From assembly GCA_036346205.1 (NCBI GenBank), contig JARFJB010002009.1, positions 4,293,001-4,357,000 of the forward strand: a DNA stretch of 64,000 nucleotides, written 5' to 3'. The DNA comes from Vesta saturnalis. Taxonomy: Eukaryota > Arthropoda > Insecta > Coleoptera > Lampyridae. The translations under genes were made by a program, and so were the position numbers. Positions 22,098 through 34,640 of the stretch are shown here, in pieces; position 1 is the first letter of the stretch; the number at the start of each line of letters is the position of its first letter. The notes under the pieces were generated by a model, which was given only the letters and a program-made list of their open reading frames with translations, searched no databases and was not told the origin of the DNA.

Positions 22098-22315
22098 CAA
22101 ATTTGGGAGGTAAAGGGTTCGATTCCCGTTACCGTCTACGCTGTATGAGGTTTTTTCATGGGGTTTTCCTCATACAAATGTAGCGGCATGGTGACTGCGT
22201 ATACGCACACCATATTCGGCTATTTAGGCGAATGGTGGGGTAGTGTTTTCCCTCTCAGAACCTTAACTCCGTTCCTTCGGATCCTATCCTGACTACACCC
22301 ATCCTTAATCCCACC

Positions 22316-22363
<48 letters not shown>

Positions 22364-22460
22364 GTAATGTATGTATGTATGCTGGGATTGTGGCTGAAGG
22401 AACTTGGAATGCTGATGCAGCCCGCCCTCCCTCATGGGAAGGGAATGATATACGTGGCCT
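22098..22460 (+). mobile_element. SINE-like repeat, copy B
   Basis: This uninterrupted copy of the repeat also found at 6,940-7,149 and 9,617-9,720 starts near GGGTTCGATTCCCGTTACCG. A TA microsatellite occupies the position where copy A is interrupted. The right part reads GTATGCTGGGATTGTGGCTG. The 3' end is approximate. Confidence 0.65.
22317..22362. repeat. (TA)n microsatellite
   Basis: About 22 uninterrupted TA dinucleotides lie inside SINE-like copy B. Confidence 0.95.
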
Positions 22461-23112
22461 TTTCCTCTTTCTAACACCATAACATGTTAAAGGTTTGTAC
22501 CTACGGTAAATGAATGAGAAGGTAACACATTTCAAACCTTGCAGGCATACGGTATACGCGTATACCAACGATTAACACGCGGTTATCTCAAAAAGGTGAC
22601 ATTTTGCACTTTTACCCCTGAGGCCCCATACGCTTCACTACAATTATATACGAACACCCTTCCAAAAAATGTGTGCATTTCTAATATAAAATGTCAAAAT
22701 ACAATTCCTCACAATAAAATCCAAGACACTTTCGTACATTAAACTAGTAGCAAGATTGTTGTTTCTTATGTAATCTTTTTCTTTATGTATTTAAAAAATA
22801 TTTTAAATTACATAATTTACTTCTGAACGTGTATTCGTTTGTAAAAAACAAATAATATATAAAGACGCCATGAAGAACGTGTCGTCTCTTGGAATTAAGA
22901 TAACAATCTTACAATCAATTTACCTTTTTATTTAGATTACAATCTTATAACGTTTACTGAAAGAAAACATAATGAATCAAATATAACTGTCAATTATGTT
23001 TTACATGAAAAACACATTATTAATGCACGTAAAAAATAATCAACAACGCCGTCAATTAATTATTTCTAATTAGGAGCTACTTCTTCTATAAAATATGCAC
23101 AAAACAATCTAA

Positions 23113-23760
23113 CCGTACTATAGTTGAAATTATGAGAGAATTCCGATATTGGTTTAGCCCTTTTATTCAAGCGCTAGGGTGGAACATGCAACTTTGTCGT
23201 TTTTACACATGTTATATGACGAAGACGGAGAGAAATCTGTTGTGCATAAGCCCGCACAGTAGGTTAAACCGTAGGTTCAATTTAAGTACATGCGTTAGAA
23301 GAAGATGCAAATGTGCATCTGCATGTCTTTACATAAATGGTGAATGTCGCCTTAAAATCATTTACACAGCGGTACTCCAATTTTTTTTTACTTATATCGT
23401 TTTTAAAATGTTACAAACTTAAACTACATTAAATTGAATAATTCTTATGTATTTAAAATATTCATAAATAAATTCATTATGACGATATAAACAGTACCTA
23501 AACAGTTAAAAAAACAATTTCTGATGAGCCCGAATGCCTACATAAAATATTAATATACAATTTATTTGAAAATTCCGAACCTTCAACTAGCCGCTTAAAT
23601 TTTAAATTATGATATTGACGCAAAAAAAAGAATTCCAGTTAAGAAAATTGAAATTCGAAGGTTTTTTGGTTTCGAAAATCGTTTTAAATTTCAATTTTAC
23701 ACAAAGACCAACTTCACAAAATTCAAAAAAAAAATTTCAGTTTTTTGTCTTTCAAAAAAA
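23113..23760 (+). repeat. Dispersed repeat X, copy 1, with decayed ORF
   Basis: This diverged copy of 34,860-35,570 is in the opposite orientation. Shared blocks include TTTCTGATGAGCCCGAATGC, GGTTTTTTGGTTTCGAAAA and TATATGACGAAGACG. The ORF begins VEIMREF and keeps FIQAL, but is frameshifted relative to copy 2. Family unknown. Confidence 0.65.
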
Positions 23761-24174
23761 CTCTTTAACTATAATTGTACACAAAGCAATTAGCAGATTC
23801 CCTAGTCACAGTCATGATAATTCCAAACACTGTCTTCTGTATCACTCCCACCGACAGAAATTATCAACGGTTCCATCATTACATCTACAGTTTTTCACGT
23901 GACTACTCATTCAAAATAAGTTTTCGAGTATGCAAAATTATTTTTTTCCAAATATTAACACCGCATTGTTTCAAAGACTCCTCTCACTGTTGCAGTACAT
24001 TATCATCAGAATATCCATCTCTACCAATGTTTTTATCATAAAGGTTTCACAAAAAGGTATTTTTTAGCCAGTTTTGTAAATCAACTGTTTTCCAACTAGA
24101 AGATGGCATACCTATATATTCCGAAAATTTTAATTGCCCTAGAAATTTAATTGGATTTTAATTGTTTAGGTACT

Positions 24175-27015
24175 TTTACGAACTTGAAAGTGTATGTGAA
24201 GATCTTGGTGGAAAAAGGTAACAAGGCTCTTACTGCAAAATTAGATTTTGATGTAAAAATTAAGTTGAAGAAGATAACAATCCATCAGGCATGTTCAACT
24301 CGGCTATTACACAATAGATGTCGGTAAAAGTCATAGTTTTGTTTTTAGTTCAAATCATAAACGCCCAAGTTTATTGTAAGAAATTTATAAGCCACGTGTA
24401 TTTCAAGATGGCAGCTTCGTGCGGGTGTGTAACAGAAATTGTTTGATTGTGACAGTGATAATACAAGTTCTAATGAACTAATTAACTCAGATGACAGTGT
24501 AAAGGAAATAGATTATGTGTGTGAAGACGAAAGTAGCAGCAGTAGCATGGATTCGGAACAAAATGTAAGTAAAAAAAATGGGGGTTAGTTCCTTTTTGGC
24601 ATAATAGTTGTGGCATATCCTTTGTAATCTAGTCTGACTGTATTATTGCAAATTTAACACCAAGAAAAAGAAAATGTGTTTATTTATTGAATAATTTACC
24701 ATCGCAAGAGCTCCGTAACAGAAAATAGGCAACTATGCAGCTACCTCACGAAAATTCGTAACTCTAATTGTGGCGTATTACCTTCTTCGTTCTAAAATAT
24801 GCCCTATTAATTTTCAGAGAGTCAATGCAGTTTCCAGAGGTGTTGTTCCATATCCCGAAAAGTCAACTCCATCACGTTGGAGATCTGTGAATATGCAGAG
24901 CAGGAAAAAAGAGAAACTGAAGATGCGAAGCAATTTGGGTCATGGTTATACCAATAACAAAGGCGAAGAAGTATTGTCAAGAACATTGGGACCATCTTCT
25001 AACTGTGAAATGCAGAGAACTTTTACTCAATAAAGAATTGGAAATTTTCAATACTTTCTGGGAACTTGAGAATTTTGATAAGCAAAATGCTTACCTCTTT
25101 GGTGTGATTAAGGGTGTACCTAAAAAACGAACGTATCCTAGGAAGACTAAGAGGCAAATTTCTGCAAGACAAATTACATACCAATATTCCATAAAAGTAT
25201 ATGAACAAGACGTACGAGTGTGCAAAAATGAGTTCTTTGCGTGTCATGGTTTGCTACATTCCAAAGCCGAGTGAATAATATACGTAAGCAAATCAAAGAA
25301 GGTTGTTCAACTCCAAAGCTAGATGGTAGAGTAAAACACAAAAACCGAACACATAAAATCCCGGATGACATGCTGAAGGGTGTCCACGATCACCTAAAAT
25401 CAATACCAAAGCATACAAGCAGAAGCAAAAATCCTGAAAAAGTTTACGTCAATCATGATTTATCGATATCATCTCTGTAGAGAAAGTATTACTTACCATG
25501 GTGTTCTGAACGAAATATAAAATCTGTCAAAGAAGATTGTTACACGAGAATATTCTGTTCACAATATAATATTGGGTTCAAGTTACCAAAAAGTTATACG
25601 TGTCATGTGTGTGATGAACTCAATATCCAGTTCGAAACACATAAGGACAATGACACGGAAATAAGAGAAATAGGCACTAGCTTGAAGTTACACCAGACTA
25701 GAACCAGTTATATGCAGAATTGATTGAAGAAGTATACTTCGAAAGCTAAAGAATCTAATGAAAAGACTGTACTTTGTGTTGATTTACACCTTTGCATGAA
25801 CTTACAATAGGAAACGCCTTTTACCTTCGTAAAGCTTGTACAATCTAGGCATTCACAACTGCAATGTGCGTCAAGGTTCCATGTACATGTGGACCGAAAA
25901 CATTGCAAAGCGACGGAGTGAAGAGGTATGCAGCACCATATTGACATATTTGAATAACAACCCTCCAACGTCCAAAAATTTAATTGTGTTCCCGGATAAC
26001 TGCGCAGGCCAGAACAAAAACTGATGTTCTGGCTGCAGCTAGTACGAGAAAAGAAATTTGAAAGCATTGAACACCATTTAATGATATCAGGACACAGCCA
26101 CTTAACTTGCGATAGGTATTTCGCCCCCATAGATAAACGAATGAAATACTTACCACAAGTATATAGACCAGACCAAGGGGTGGAAACTGTTAGAGAATCA
26201 AAACTCAAACAACCGTTTGAAGTCGCGTTGGTGACAGAAAGATTTTTTAAAAAACAGTACGAAAAGGACGTATAACGAAGATAAAGAAAATTTGGATTTC
26301 TCACATGTCCAGTCATTCAAATTTGAATCGACTTATCCAAATACAATGTACATCAAAAATTTCTGTACAGAAGATTACAAAGAAGTGAATGTGAGGAAAA
26401 GAGGAATAAAAACGAAGACCATAGCATATTAGGATAATCTGCAAACTAAATACAAAAAGCCTATTCGATTGAATGCAAAGAACTTGGCCAATTTGACGAC
26501 ATTAATGCCATTCATTCCTGAAATATACCAGTCATTTTATGCGGATCTGGGAGTACTAAACAATGATGAAGTCAATATCGACGAAATGGGCGAAGCTGAG
26601 ATAGAACACTTGGATGAAGACGAAGATGCTCAATAATTTCAATATTTTGAACTTTCCTTTCATCTCGATGTTTTTCTTTATTATTTTTATAGAAGGTTTG
26701 CATAGAACTACAAGAAATGATTACATTTTCCATTTAAAACAATTGCATTTTTTTTTTGCTGAAAAAAGGAATAAGCCACAAAATTTCAACGTTTTCTTCT
26801 CTTACGTCACTCGTAGAAAGAATATTTCAATCTCCTTTGGTATTTCATAATATCCCACTATAAACATTAAACGTGTCTATTAAAAAATGTATACAAGTTC
26901 CGAGGGTGATTTCCCGATTTGTATGAAATTTTCAGACTAAGATTCCTTGAAATAATCATTTTGTGCCTTATTACCCTGTTCCACCAAGGTCTTCATATCG
27001 TCATAACGAAAGGAT
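24175..27015. repeat. Possible inverted flanks of the 24.4-26.6 kb transposon gene
   Basis: GAAGATCTTGGTGGAAAAAG near 24,197 and the reverse complement of 26,980-27,010 (GAAGACCTTGGTGGAACAGG) are similar in inverted orientation, bracketing the coding relic. The similarity is short, so they are candidate subterminal repeats only. Confidence 0.35.
24440..26636 (+). pseudogene. Broken transposon gene, DUF7869-like DDE candidate, multi-exon
   Basis: A first exon-like stretch (CEDESSSSSMDSEQN, ending at a GTAAGT donor at about 24,564) and a TTTTCAG acceptor near 24,818 lead to RVNAVSRGVV. Further fragments follow: IFNTFWELENFDKQNAYLFG, KNEFFACHGLLHS, VNNIRKQIKEG and YTCHVCDELNIQFETH. TVLCVDL and FPDNCAGQNKN could be the two catalytic Asp positions, and ISGHSHLTCDRYFAPIDKR the third acidic site. 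The C-terminus is acidic (HLDEDEDAQ) with stop at 26,634-26,636. I recognise the type from repetitive insect proteins annotated DUF7869 (name from memory). At least five frameshifts or stops break it. Confidence 0.65.
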
Positions 27016-27030
27016 TTATGCATATTTTAA

Positions 27031-29394
27031 CACGTTGAACCCCGGGTGACATCAATGCGATTGCTCACCAGCAGCTGATACTATATGGGATCTGAAAATC
27101 CCAGTCCGAAGAGTACATCACAATATGCTGTTTTGACGTAGCTTCATAAAGATGCAAGATATTGGCCATGAAATTATTTGTTGCAAGGTTAATTAATTCA
27201 TCAATAAAATATTTCGTGTTATGTACAATTTTCATCAAAAAGTGTCAAATAAAAGATTTACTCTGCTTTTTGTTAGGTATGTATTTATATTTCTACAGCT
27301 CTGTTCTTCCTTCATCATAGAATAACATACAACACTCGTATTCTTCTTCGCTTCAAGCAATGTGATTAGCTCCAGTCTCATTCATATTCGTGTTGCTCAA
27401 GTTACTTGGCAGTATTTCAACACCTAATAGTTTTAGTGCCACTTGCTTTTTGAACTCTGTTATGGAAATATTGTTTTGAGTAACTTCTTTATATACTATA
27501 AAAGCATTCACCATTGCGCAACCAAACATTAATTCCATAGCTAATTTGCGGTACCATTTGGCACCTCTTCTCAAACAATGAGAGTATGCTTTCATTTGAT
27601 CTGACAAGTCTATAAAACTCTTCGACTCATTATGATTTCTATATCTTTACCTCTTTGTCTGACTTTCTTCGTTTTATCTGTATTCTTCGTAGTGAGCATC
27701 ATCACATCTCTGGTGTCAAGCCACTTCAACATTACAATTCCAGTATTACTTTCCCGGGCAAAAACCTCTTCTTCAATGTTTTCTTTACTGCTTCAGTACA
27801 GTTCATCTTACGATTTGACCGAATTGTTCCAGCCAGGTAAGTTTTACGCTTTAATAGTTTATGTGCGAGAGCTACGCTTGTGTAATAATTGTCCGTAAAC
27901 CATGTTCGACCATGATCTAACAAGTTACCTACAAGAGACATGACAACATTGAAGGATGCATTGCCACCTTGTTGCGTATCCTTTCCGCAATAAATTTTCA
28001 AGTTATATGTATAACCATTTTGGATACAAAGTTTATACAGTTTGATGCCGAATTTATTCCGCTTATTCTTGATATGTTTCTTGAATTTCAAGCGGCTACG
28101 AAACGGCACCATGGTTTCGTCAACACATATATTATTTCCTGGATTTACAATACACTAGAATCGTTGAATAATCTGCTGAACTAACGGTGTTATTTTATGA
28201 AGTCTGTAAAACTCCTTGTCCTGATTGTCGAACGTTGCGTTATTATTGAAATGAAGCATTGCCAGCAACTGTTCAAAGCGATTTCTTGTCATAACTTTTT
28301 ATATTACTTTCGAACAAAAAAATTTTTGTTCCAATAATCCCGTAACTGTGGCAGTTTTAGTAACCCTGCCCAGATAATTATTCCAAATTTTTTCATCTCC
28401 TCAATATAGTGGGTGTTCAGGGTTTTGATTTAGATTTTGCAGTATGTGCCTTTTGACTTACTGTTTGTTTGGCATAAATGTTAGTTTGATCCACTATGTA
28501 AGATATTATTTCATCTGTCAAAAAGAGCATAAAAAATTCGCAAGGTTCATGTTTATATAAATTATAGTATAATGGCTTGATTCCAACATCGCCCACTTCA
28601 AGATCAAACGTTTTCAAACTGAAACCGTCAACTGATCGCCACTGTATACCTGTAACATTGACATCATCTTCTAACTCAGAGTTTTCCGATTCTATTGCAA
28701 ATGTGGAAATGACTTCCTCAATTGTTTCTCTAATATGGCACTCCTGTAGAGGAAATACACCATCATGGTTGTCTTGCCTGACTAGATGCATCGTCTAAAC
28801 CAATTTGTTGTTGAATACCACTAGGTTCTCCAACTTCTAAGTCGCGCAGTTTTGTCTGTCTCACATTTTTTTTTGTTGGAAATTTTGGACCGCTTTTTTA
28901 CTGGAATTTCAAGTGTCACGGTCACTTGGTTCATATTTATCAGATGAGGCATCATCTGCGTATAGTTCAGGCTCATCCGCATCTATTGCTTCTTCGTCGG
29001 ACATAATTTCTGCCCATAATCTCCGCAACTTTTCTTGATCTTTTACGTAAGAACCCATTACACCTAACACTCAGCACTCCTCACATGCATGTAGCACATA
29101 AAACAGTGTAATAGCGATAGTGCATTCGTAAACGACGATAGAGCAGACAAGATTCGACAAGATTTTCTGACACTGATGCGTCGTAGTCCACAGAGAACAT
29201 GTTTGCTTTTCAGACCGCATGGTATCAATGTGATGCCTCAATACTTTTTTTTTTGGAAATTTAGACATTTAAAAACAATTTTAAAAACTAAAAAGCGGAA
29301 CACTCGCTTTTATGGAAAATCTAATGAATTTAACATAAATTTGAATCCGGTCCGACCAGTAGAAAAATATCTTATAATGGCGGGGCTCAACGTG
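27031..29394 (-). mobile_element. piggyBac element 1 with intact ends and TTAA duplication
   Basis: TTAA at 27,027-27,030 and 29,395-29,398 flanks a 2,364-bp element. The terminal inverted repeats are CACGTTGAACCCCG on the left and CGGGGCTCAACGTG on the right, differing at one position. The single transposase frame lies on the minus strand. The right TTAA is shared with the next piggyBac element. Confidence 0.93.
27353..29058 (-). pseudogene. piggyBac transposase 1 (PGBD4-like)
   Basis: It starts at ATG 29,058 with an acidic N-terminus (MGSYVKDQEKLRRLWAEIMS, then DEPELYADDASSDKYEPSDR) and hits a TGA after RDT. Downstream, QWRSVDGFSLKTF and the 'YYNLYKHEPCEFF' segment belong to the DDE_Tnp_1_7 entry region. 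The three catalytic Asp positions are readable: NICVDETMVPFRSR, TWFTDNYYTS and FIDLSDQMKAYS. LCIQNGYTYN and KWYRKLAMELMFGCAMVNAF are typical piggyBac blocks. It ends ETGANHIA at 27,353 with no obvious C-terminal cysteine-rich domain. Frameshifts separate the blocks. Confidence 0.9.
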
Positions 29395-29635
29395 TTAACC
29401 TTCGGCGTACCAAGGTCGAAAATGTGACACGGAGTGCATCTGCACCCCAACGTTTTTGTTGTTTAATAGTTAAATTAGATTATATTAACGTTAAATATAT
29501 ATGGAGTAAATACAAACGTTTATTTTAGTCAAAACACATTACAAAAATGTTTTTCTAATGTTATACTACTATAAAAGTGTAAATGAAAATTCTTACACTA
29601 ATCTCTTTCTTTGTCACATAATTTGCAATTTTTTT

Positions 29636-31287
29636 TTATATATTGCTGTGGTCTGGACAGGCAAATCTGTTACATACGTGACAAACTTCACGCGATTTTC
29701 GGTCCCGTTTTCTTGGATATGCGTAACATCTGCCTTGTGTTGGTTCTTCTGGTGCTGACAACTTTATAGCCTTTTTTTCTTTCAATTGAAAACTGGGAAG
29801 TACAATTTTAATTTGAGCGACAACTTGGTTATTTATTCCAGTTAAGTTCTTGCTTCTGGGTTCTACGTGTGGTGAAATTAAGGATTTTCCTAACTGTAGC
29901 AAAAAACTCTTACGGCGATCTTTGTCTTTTGGCTGCCAGTTTGGAAATTTCTGACACCAGACAGCAAATGCGTTTATTCATCCCAAATCCAGTAAATTAT
30001 AGAATAGGCGCATTGGCCAACGTAATGTCATTCTCTGTGTAGAATATTCTTTAGCCAGTTTATCGATAGCATCCACCCCACCTTTAGTGGAATTGTAATC
30101 TAATTCTTCAGAGGAAATAGTATCGTCATGTTCTGTTGACAAAAGCACAACTGCTCTATTTTTCTGGGGGACATATGATACCATGGTGTATTGCTTTGTG
30201 AATACAAATTAACTGGAATATAATTCTTTTCCGCGACTAGGTAATAACTCCTTCGATATGTCTGGTTTATTTTTTTCTTAGTGATCCGCAAAGAGTTAGT
30301 CCTTTGTTTTGTAAAGCATCTGCTAGTGGAAGGCTAGTGAAAAAGTTGTCTGTTGTCACACCATGCCCTGTTTGTACATATTCAGCCAAATCAAGCACTA
30401 CCCTTTTGTCCTGCTATTTCTCATATTGTTGTCCATGCTTACCTAAATACACTTGCAAACTATGTAAATAAAAAATTTCAGTATCAGCAAGAGCCCAGAT
30501 TCCATATTTATTGAGTTTGCTCTTCATGTACACTCCAAATGGTGCTTTGCCGCGGCAACTACAACACATAAATGAAGCCCTGGATGCATTGAATTTTTAC
30601 AACTTTCAACAAATGCGTCAAAGATGTCTCTGATTGCAGCCAGTTGATCTTCAGCTTTTCTTTGAATTCTCGTTTCAAAATCATCGAATCTCAAAAAAAG
30701 AGGTATGTATAGGAAAATCTAGTTCTCGACATCATTGCTGGATAGATAGGTCTACAATATGCCGCATCGCTTTTCCATAATGTTGGCACAGATTCTTTAT
30801 TATCGTGAAATCCTCCTTGCGTCAGTAATATGCCAATATATGCCTTTATGTTAACGGTGTCTGTTGAAATCCATTTTTTCTTTTTGTTTGGGTTCTTCTC
30901 ATTATATGTATTGTATACAATTCGCTTTATGATTTGTTTCCCTCACAATACTATCCACCATTTCTGGTATTATAAAAAGTTTAAAGACTTGTACTAACTC
31001 ATTCACTGAAGATGAAACAGCGGTAGGTCCTAGCGGTTCTTTTACAATGTTATATTTTCCATTCGTGGTTGTAGCAGATGCTTTCGTAAACCACTTCATC
31101 GATATACTCGCAAGAATTTCGTCTTCACTTTTGTTATCCTCAATAACATAATCATCATCTTCATCAGATTCAATAAAGTCTTGTAAATAGTCATCGATAT
31201 CATCAGATGCTTCAATCAGCTCTGCAAGTTCTTTATCCGTAAGGGCACGTTTGGGATCAGACGAAAATTTTTTTTGAGCGGTTCCAT
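29636..31287 (-). pseudogene. piggyBac transposase 2
   Basis: From ATG 31,287 the N-terminus is acidic after a one-base frameshift (SSDPKRALTDKELAE, then DDIDDYLQDFIESDEDDDYV). Next come MKWFTKASATTTNGKYN, LFIIPEMVDSIVRETN, GVTTDNFFTSLPLADAL (second catalytic Asp) and KNRAVVLLSTEHDD, then STKGGVDAIDKLAKEYSTQR (third Asp). The C-terminus RCYAYPRKRDRKSREVCHVC, continuing NRFACPDH, is the cysteine-rich zinc-binding tail of the family. The first catalytic Asp region near 30,580 appears degraded (no DE found). Stops near 30,420 and frameshifts make it inactive. Confidence 0.9.
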
Positions 31288-31599
31288 TGTAAAAGTAAAG
31301 CTAGTAAAATAGAATAATTTATGTACAAATATAAATTATTTAAATTTATACTTACAAATAATATTCCACTAAAATAATATAAAAATAAAACGTAATGAAC
31401 ACAATCACGCCGCGTTTATTACTAAGACCGACATAAATAACTGTGACTAATATTCCACTAAAATATTATAAAAATTAAACCTAATGAACACAATTACACC
31501 GCGTTTGTTACTAAGACGTAAATAGCATTAGGCCTCCTGATTATTATAATACAAGTTCAGATTTCCCCTCATAGATGGCGTCACAAACAGATTAAAATT

Positions 31600-31965
31600 T
31601 TTGGTCGAGGGACGAGGGTCTGAAAGTAAGTTGCTTAGCCCTACATCTGTCTTACAAGTTAGCATTATACCCCTTATTATAATACAGATTCATATTTCCA
31701 GTCATATCCTGCAGAGCCTTAAATACAAATACAAATTCAAATTTTCCGACATTCGGGCCTCGACAAACGACAAAGCCCCGAGAGCAAGTTGCGCAGCCTT
31801 ACACCTGTCTTACAAGTTAGCATTAGACTCTTTATTATTATAATACAAATTCAAATTTTTCGGCAAGGGTACCACGACATACATGAAGGCCTAACAAGTT
31901 GCGATCACGACAAGGGGCAAAGACCTGAGAACAAGTTGCGACACCCTACACCTGTCTTACAATCT
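31600..31965. repeat. Degenerate ~120-bp tandem repeat
   Basis: Three successive units share AAGTTGCG or AAGTTGCTTAGCC, CTACAYCTGTCTTACAA and TTATTATAATACA-type blocks. Related units recur at 33,880-34,430, also inside piggyBac element 2. Confidence 0.65.
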
Positions 31966-33640
31966 CGGTTATGCTCGGGGAGGGTTGGAGTGGGATCGCC
32001 GAAACAGCCTTCGCCGAAATCCTCGCATCACGCAATTTTACCTATATGAGATATGATATCTCAAAGATCTGCCGGTCAAAACTCAAAATGCTTCAGCAAC
32101 GACCCTCTAATATCTTCCCTAGAGGCATGTTTATAAATCTAAAAAGCCCTTTTTCGACGTTTCATCCGAAACAGAACCTGTATGTAAAGTCGTCTTATGT
32201 GATAGCATGGCAGGCCCTTATCGGTAAAAATTCGAAGATTAAAAAAGGCCCGTATATTTAATTTGATTGTAACCCTTTTTTTGAGAGAGGTAATTCAGCT
32301 AAGATAGAGCTTGTATGCTCTATAGAGGCAAAATCTAGCTTGAAGAAGAAGAAGGCACAAATCATTTTTTTCGGCGTATACACCACTATATTGAAGATGC
32401 TGTTTTGCGTGTATTAAAAAACATGCTACTGATCCGGAGTTGGATAAAGAAAGATGTATGCGGTACAGCTTCAGGGGCAAAGAAGAATTGAAAGCCTATG
32501 TAGTATTTCAAGGTAGCGTGGGGAACTTAGCTAATTTTTTTCAAGAATAATCCCATATCTGTGTAATATTAATGGTAAAATAAAATATTAGACATTAGCC
32601 CTTGCGTGTATTTAAAGTACAATTACTAACGGTTGAAAAAAATGATTATTATTTCACCTAATACTGGACCTTAACGTTTTTTACAACAGCAAATTTTTTA
32701 AATAATTTGTAAACACATTAATTAACACGACGCAACTTTTCAATCGTAATGAAGTTGTCTGTTAAATAACAAAATGCATTCCATAACAGCAGTTTTATCA
32801 TATAGGTGAAATCTTTTAAATGTATGTTGTAAATAACCATCGTTTTTTAATGTAAATTTATAGGTACAATATAAATGCTAAATACGAGTTGCAGTAATCA
32901 GGTTTTGTGTATTACTTTCTAAATTAGATAATGATGGTAAAGCAATAGCCAGTTTATATCCAATCATTCATAAGTACAAAACGTGTTTAGTGAGGCTACA
33001 TGTGGATACGTTCTATAAAAAAAATATTTCAGTTCAACATATGGTTATTTATTATAACAGTTAAAAGAAAAAAACACCTCAAGGTATGCGTATTATTTTT
33101 TATATATGTTTCACTTGATATTGCTAACAAAAATGTCGATAAAGATTTTTAAATATATTATTACTCTTATAGGATGACGTCATAAAATCAGATCTACAAT
33201 AGCTCGTACGTATTCGTGGACTTTAAACTTGTAGTTATTGATTCGTGTATAATAATAAACCATTAAAACCTTTTGTCCTTTATTTCCTTTATATCAATTT
33301 GATATTTTAAAACATGTTAATTTAATTTAATTCTGTGTTATATATAATATAAGTAATTATTACTTTCCAGTCCTTTTAACGAGGTTTTTTATAACTGTTA
33401 GTGAACGCGTTTCTATAAAATAATTTTGTGTGTATATAATTGAACATGCAAATAAATCAGACATAATTTTTCGAATGTATGGGTGGTGACTGTTTAGAAA
33501 GAGAATCTGCCTATATAAAAAGCACCATTGCATTAGGGTAGAAATTATTTATTATTTCACGTAATATTTAATTTAGACTTTAATGTATTCAGTTTTGAAC
33601 TGTAAGCTGGTTCCGCAAACTGTAAGGCATGGTTTATTGA
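31966..33640. other. Interior of piggyBac 2, no recognised gene
   Basis: The sequence includes a short coding-like stretch near 32,430-32,545 (ELDKERCMRYSFRGKEELKA, then YVVFQGSVGNLA) that I cannot assign. The rest is AT-rich. Confidence 0.4.
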
Positions 33641-33730
33641 TTTTGGTTGATTGATTGAGATTGATCTGATTGATTTGATCGAGCATGATTTGTTCGAGAT
33701 TGATTGATTAATTAATTAATTGATTTGTTT
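33640..33730. repeat. Imperfect (TTGA)n simple repeat
   Basis: Repeated TTGATTGA, GATTGATT and ATTAATTAATTA tracts fill this segment. Confidence 0.75.
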
Positions 33731-33879
33731 GTGTGTGAGAAAGAGCCAAAAGAGCCAGAGAAACAGATAAACGAGAGAGAAGGAGAGAGACGTGCTTGAT
33801 CAACTTCTATTACAGAAAATGTTCATTAGTCTATACGCCACTAGAAGGCGCTAAAAATCGATTTTAACTCAAAGGGGGC

Positions 33880-34430
33880 CAGGGCGCAGACCCTGATACA
33901 AGTCCTGTCTTACAAGGCTAGGGCCACCTTATTAGAATACAATTTGTTTTTATGACGGGGGCGAAGGCCTACAACTGTAAGATTAGGTTAGAACCCACAT
34001 ACAATTGCACCAAGGGGGCCACGATAGGGGCCAAGGCCCAAGAGCTAGTTTCTGCACTTATATGTAAGGTTAGGGCCCCATACCGTTACCAACCAGGGGG
34101 CCGCAATAGGGGACGAAGGCCCGAGAACAAGTTTTGAATACCTACATGGTAGTTCCTATACTTTCCTTACAAGAACCTCTTTATTATTAAAAACAATTTC
34201 AAATTTCCCGCGCAGGCCCAGGCCAAGAGCTGGTTCCTACACCTATCTTATAAGATAGCGCGAAGCAGCTAACCCCTAAGAGCTATTTCCTACACTTGTC
34301 TTACAATAACCTCCATTAAAACAATTTCTCAGTGCGGCATCAGGTCCAAGAGCTAGTCCCCACACCTGTCTTACAAGAACCTCCATTAAAACATTTTCAA
34401 ACCCCTGCGCAAGTCCAAGCCCTAGGCCGC
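33880..34430. repeat. Degenerate tandem repeat related to 31.6-31.96 kb
   Basis: About five units contain CCAAGAGCTAGTTYC or GAGAACAAGTT, then TGTCTTACAAGAACCTC and TTATTAxAAxACAATTT. G- and C-rich patches (CAAGGGGGCCA) stand out from the AT-rich surroundings. Confidence 0.6.
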
Positions 34431-34497
34431 TTTCTCAAGGTAAAAACCTTTTTCTCAAGGTAAACAACTTTCTCAAAGCCAAAAGTGAAAAGCGTAG

Positions 34498-34640
34498 TCA
34501 TCGGAAATCCTCAGACCTAATTACGTCATCGGAAATCTCCAAGCTGAATTACGTCATCGGAAATATCCAGGCCTAATTACGTCATCGGAAATCCCCAAGC
34601 TGCATTACGTCCCAAGGTCAAATGACGTCACAAAAGTGAA
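34498..34640. repeat. ~36-bp tandem repeat with CRE-like TTACGTCA/TGACGTCA
   Basis: Four to five units share ATTACGTCATCGGAAAT followed by CCAAGCTG or CCAGGCCT. A further TGACGTCA follows at about 34,624. The motif equals or closely resembles a CREB/ATF site. It sits about 220 bp inside the right end of piggyBac 2. A regulatory role is inference. Confidence 0.7.

Noticed and set aside
22220..22568. Minus-strand ORFs with a Tyr-Ile repeat
   Set aside because: The repeat is translation of the TA microsatellite in the SINE-like element.
25708..26316. Minus-strand 202-codon ORF, Ser/Cys/Phe-rich
   Set aside because: It is the antisense of the + strand DDE-like transposon relic, which carries recognisable motifs.
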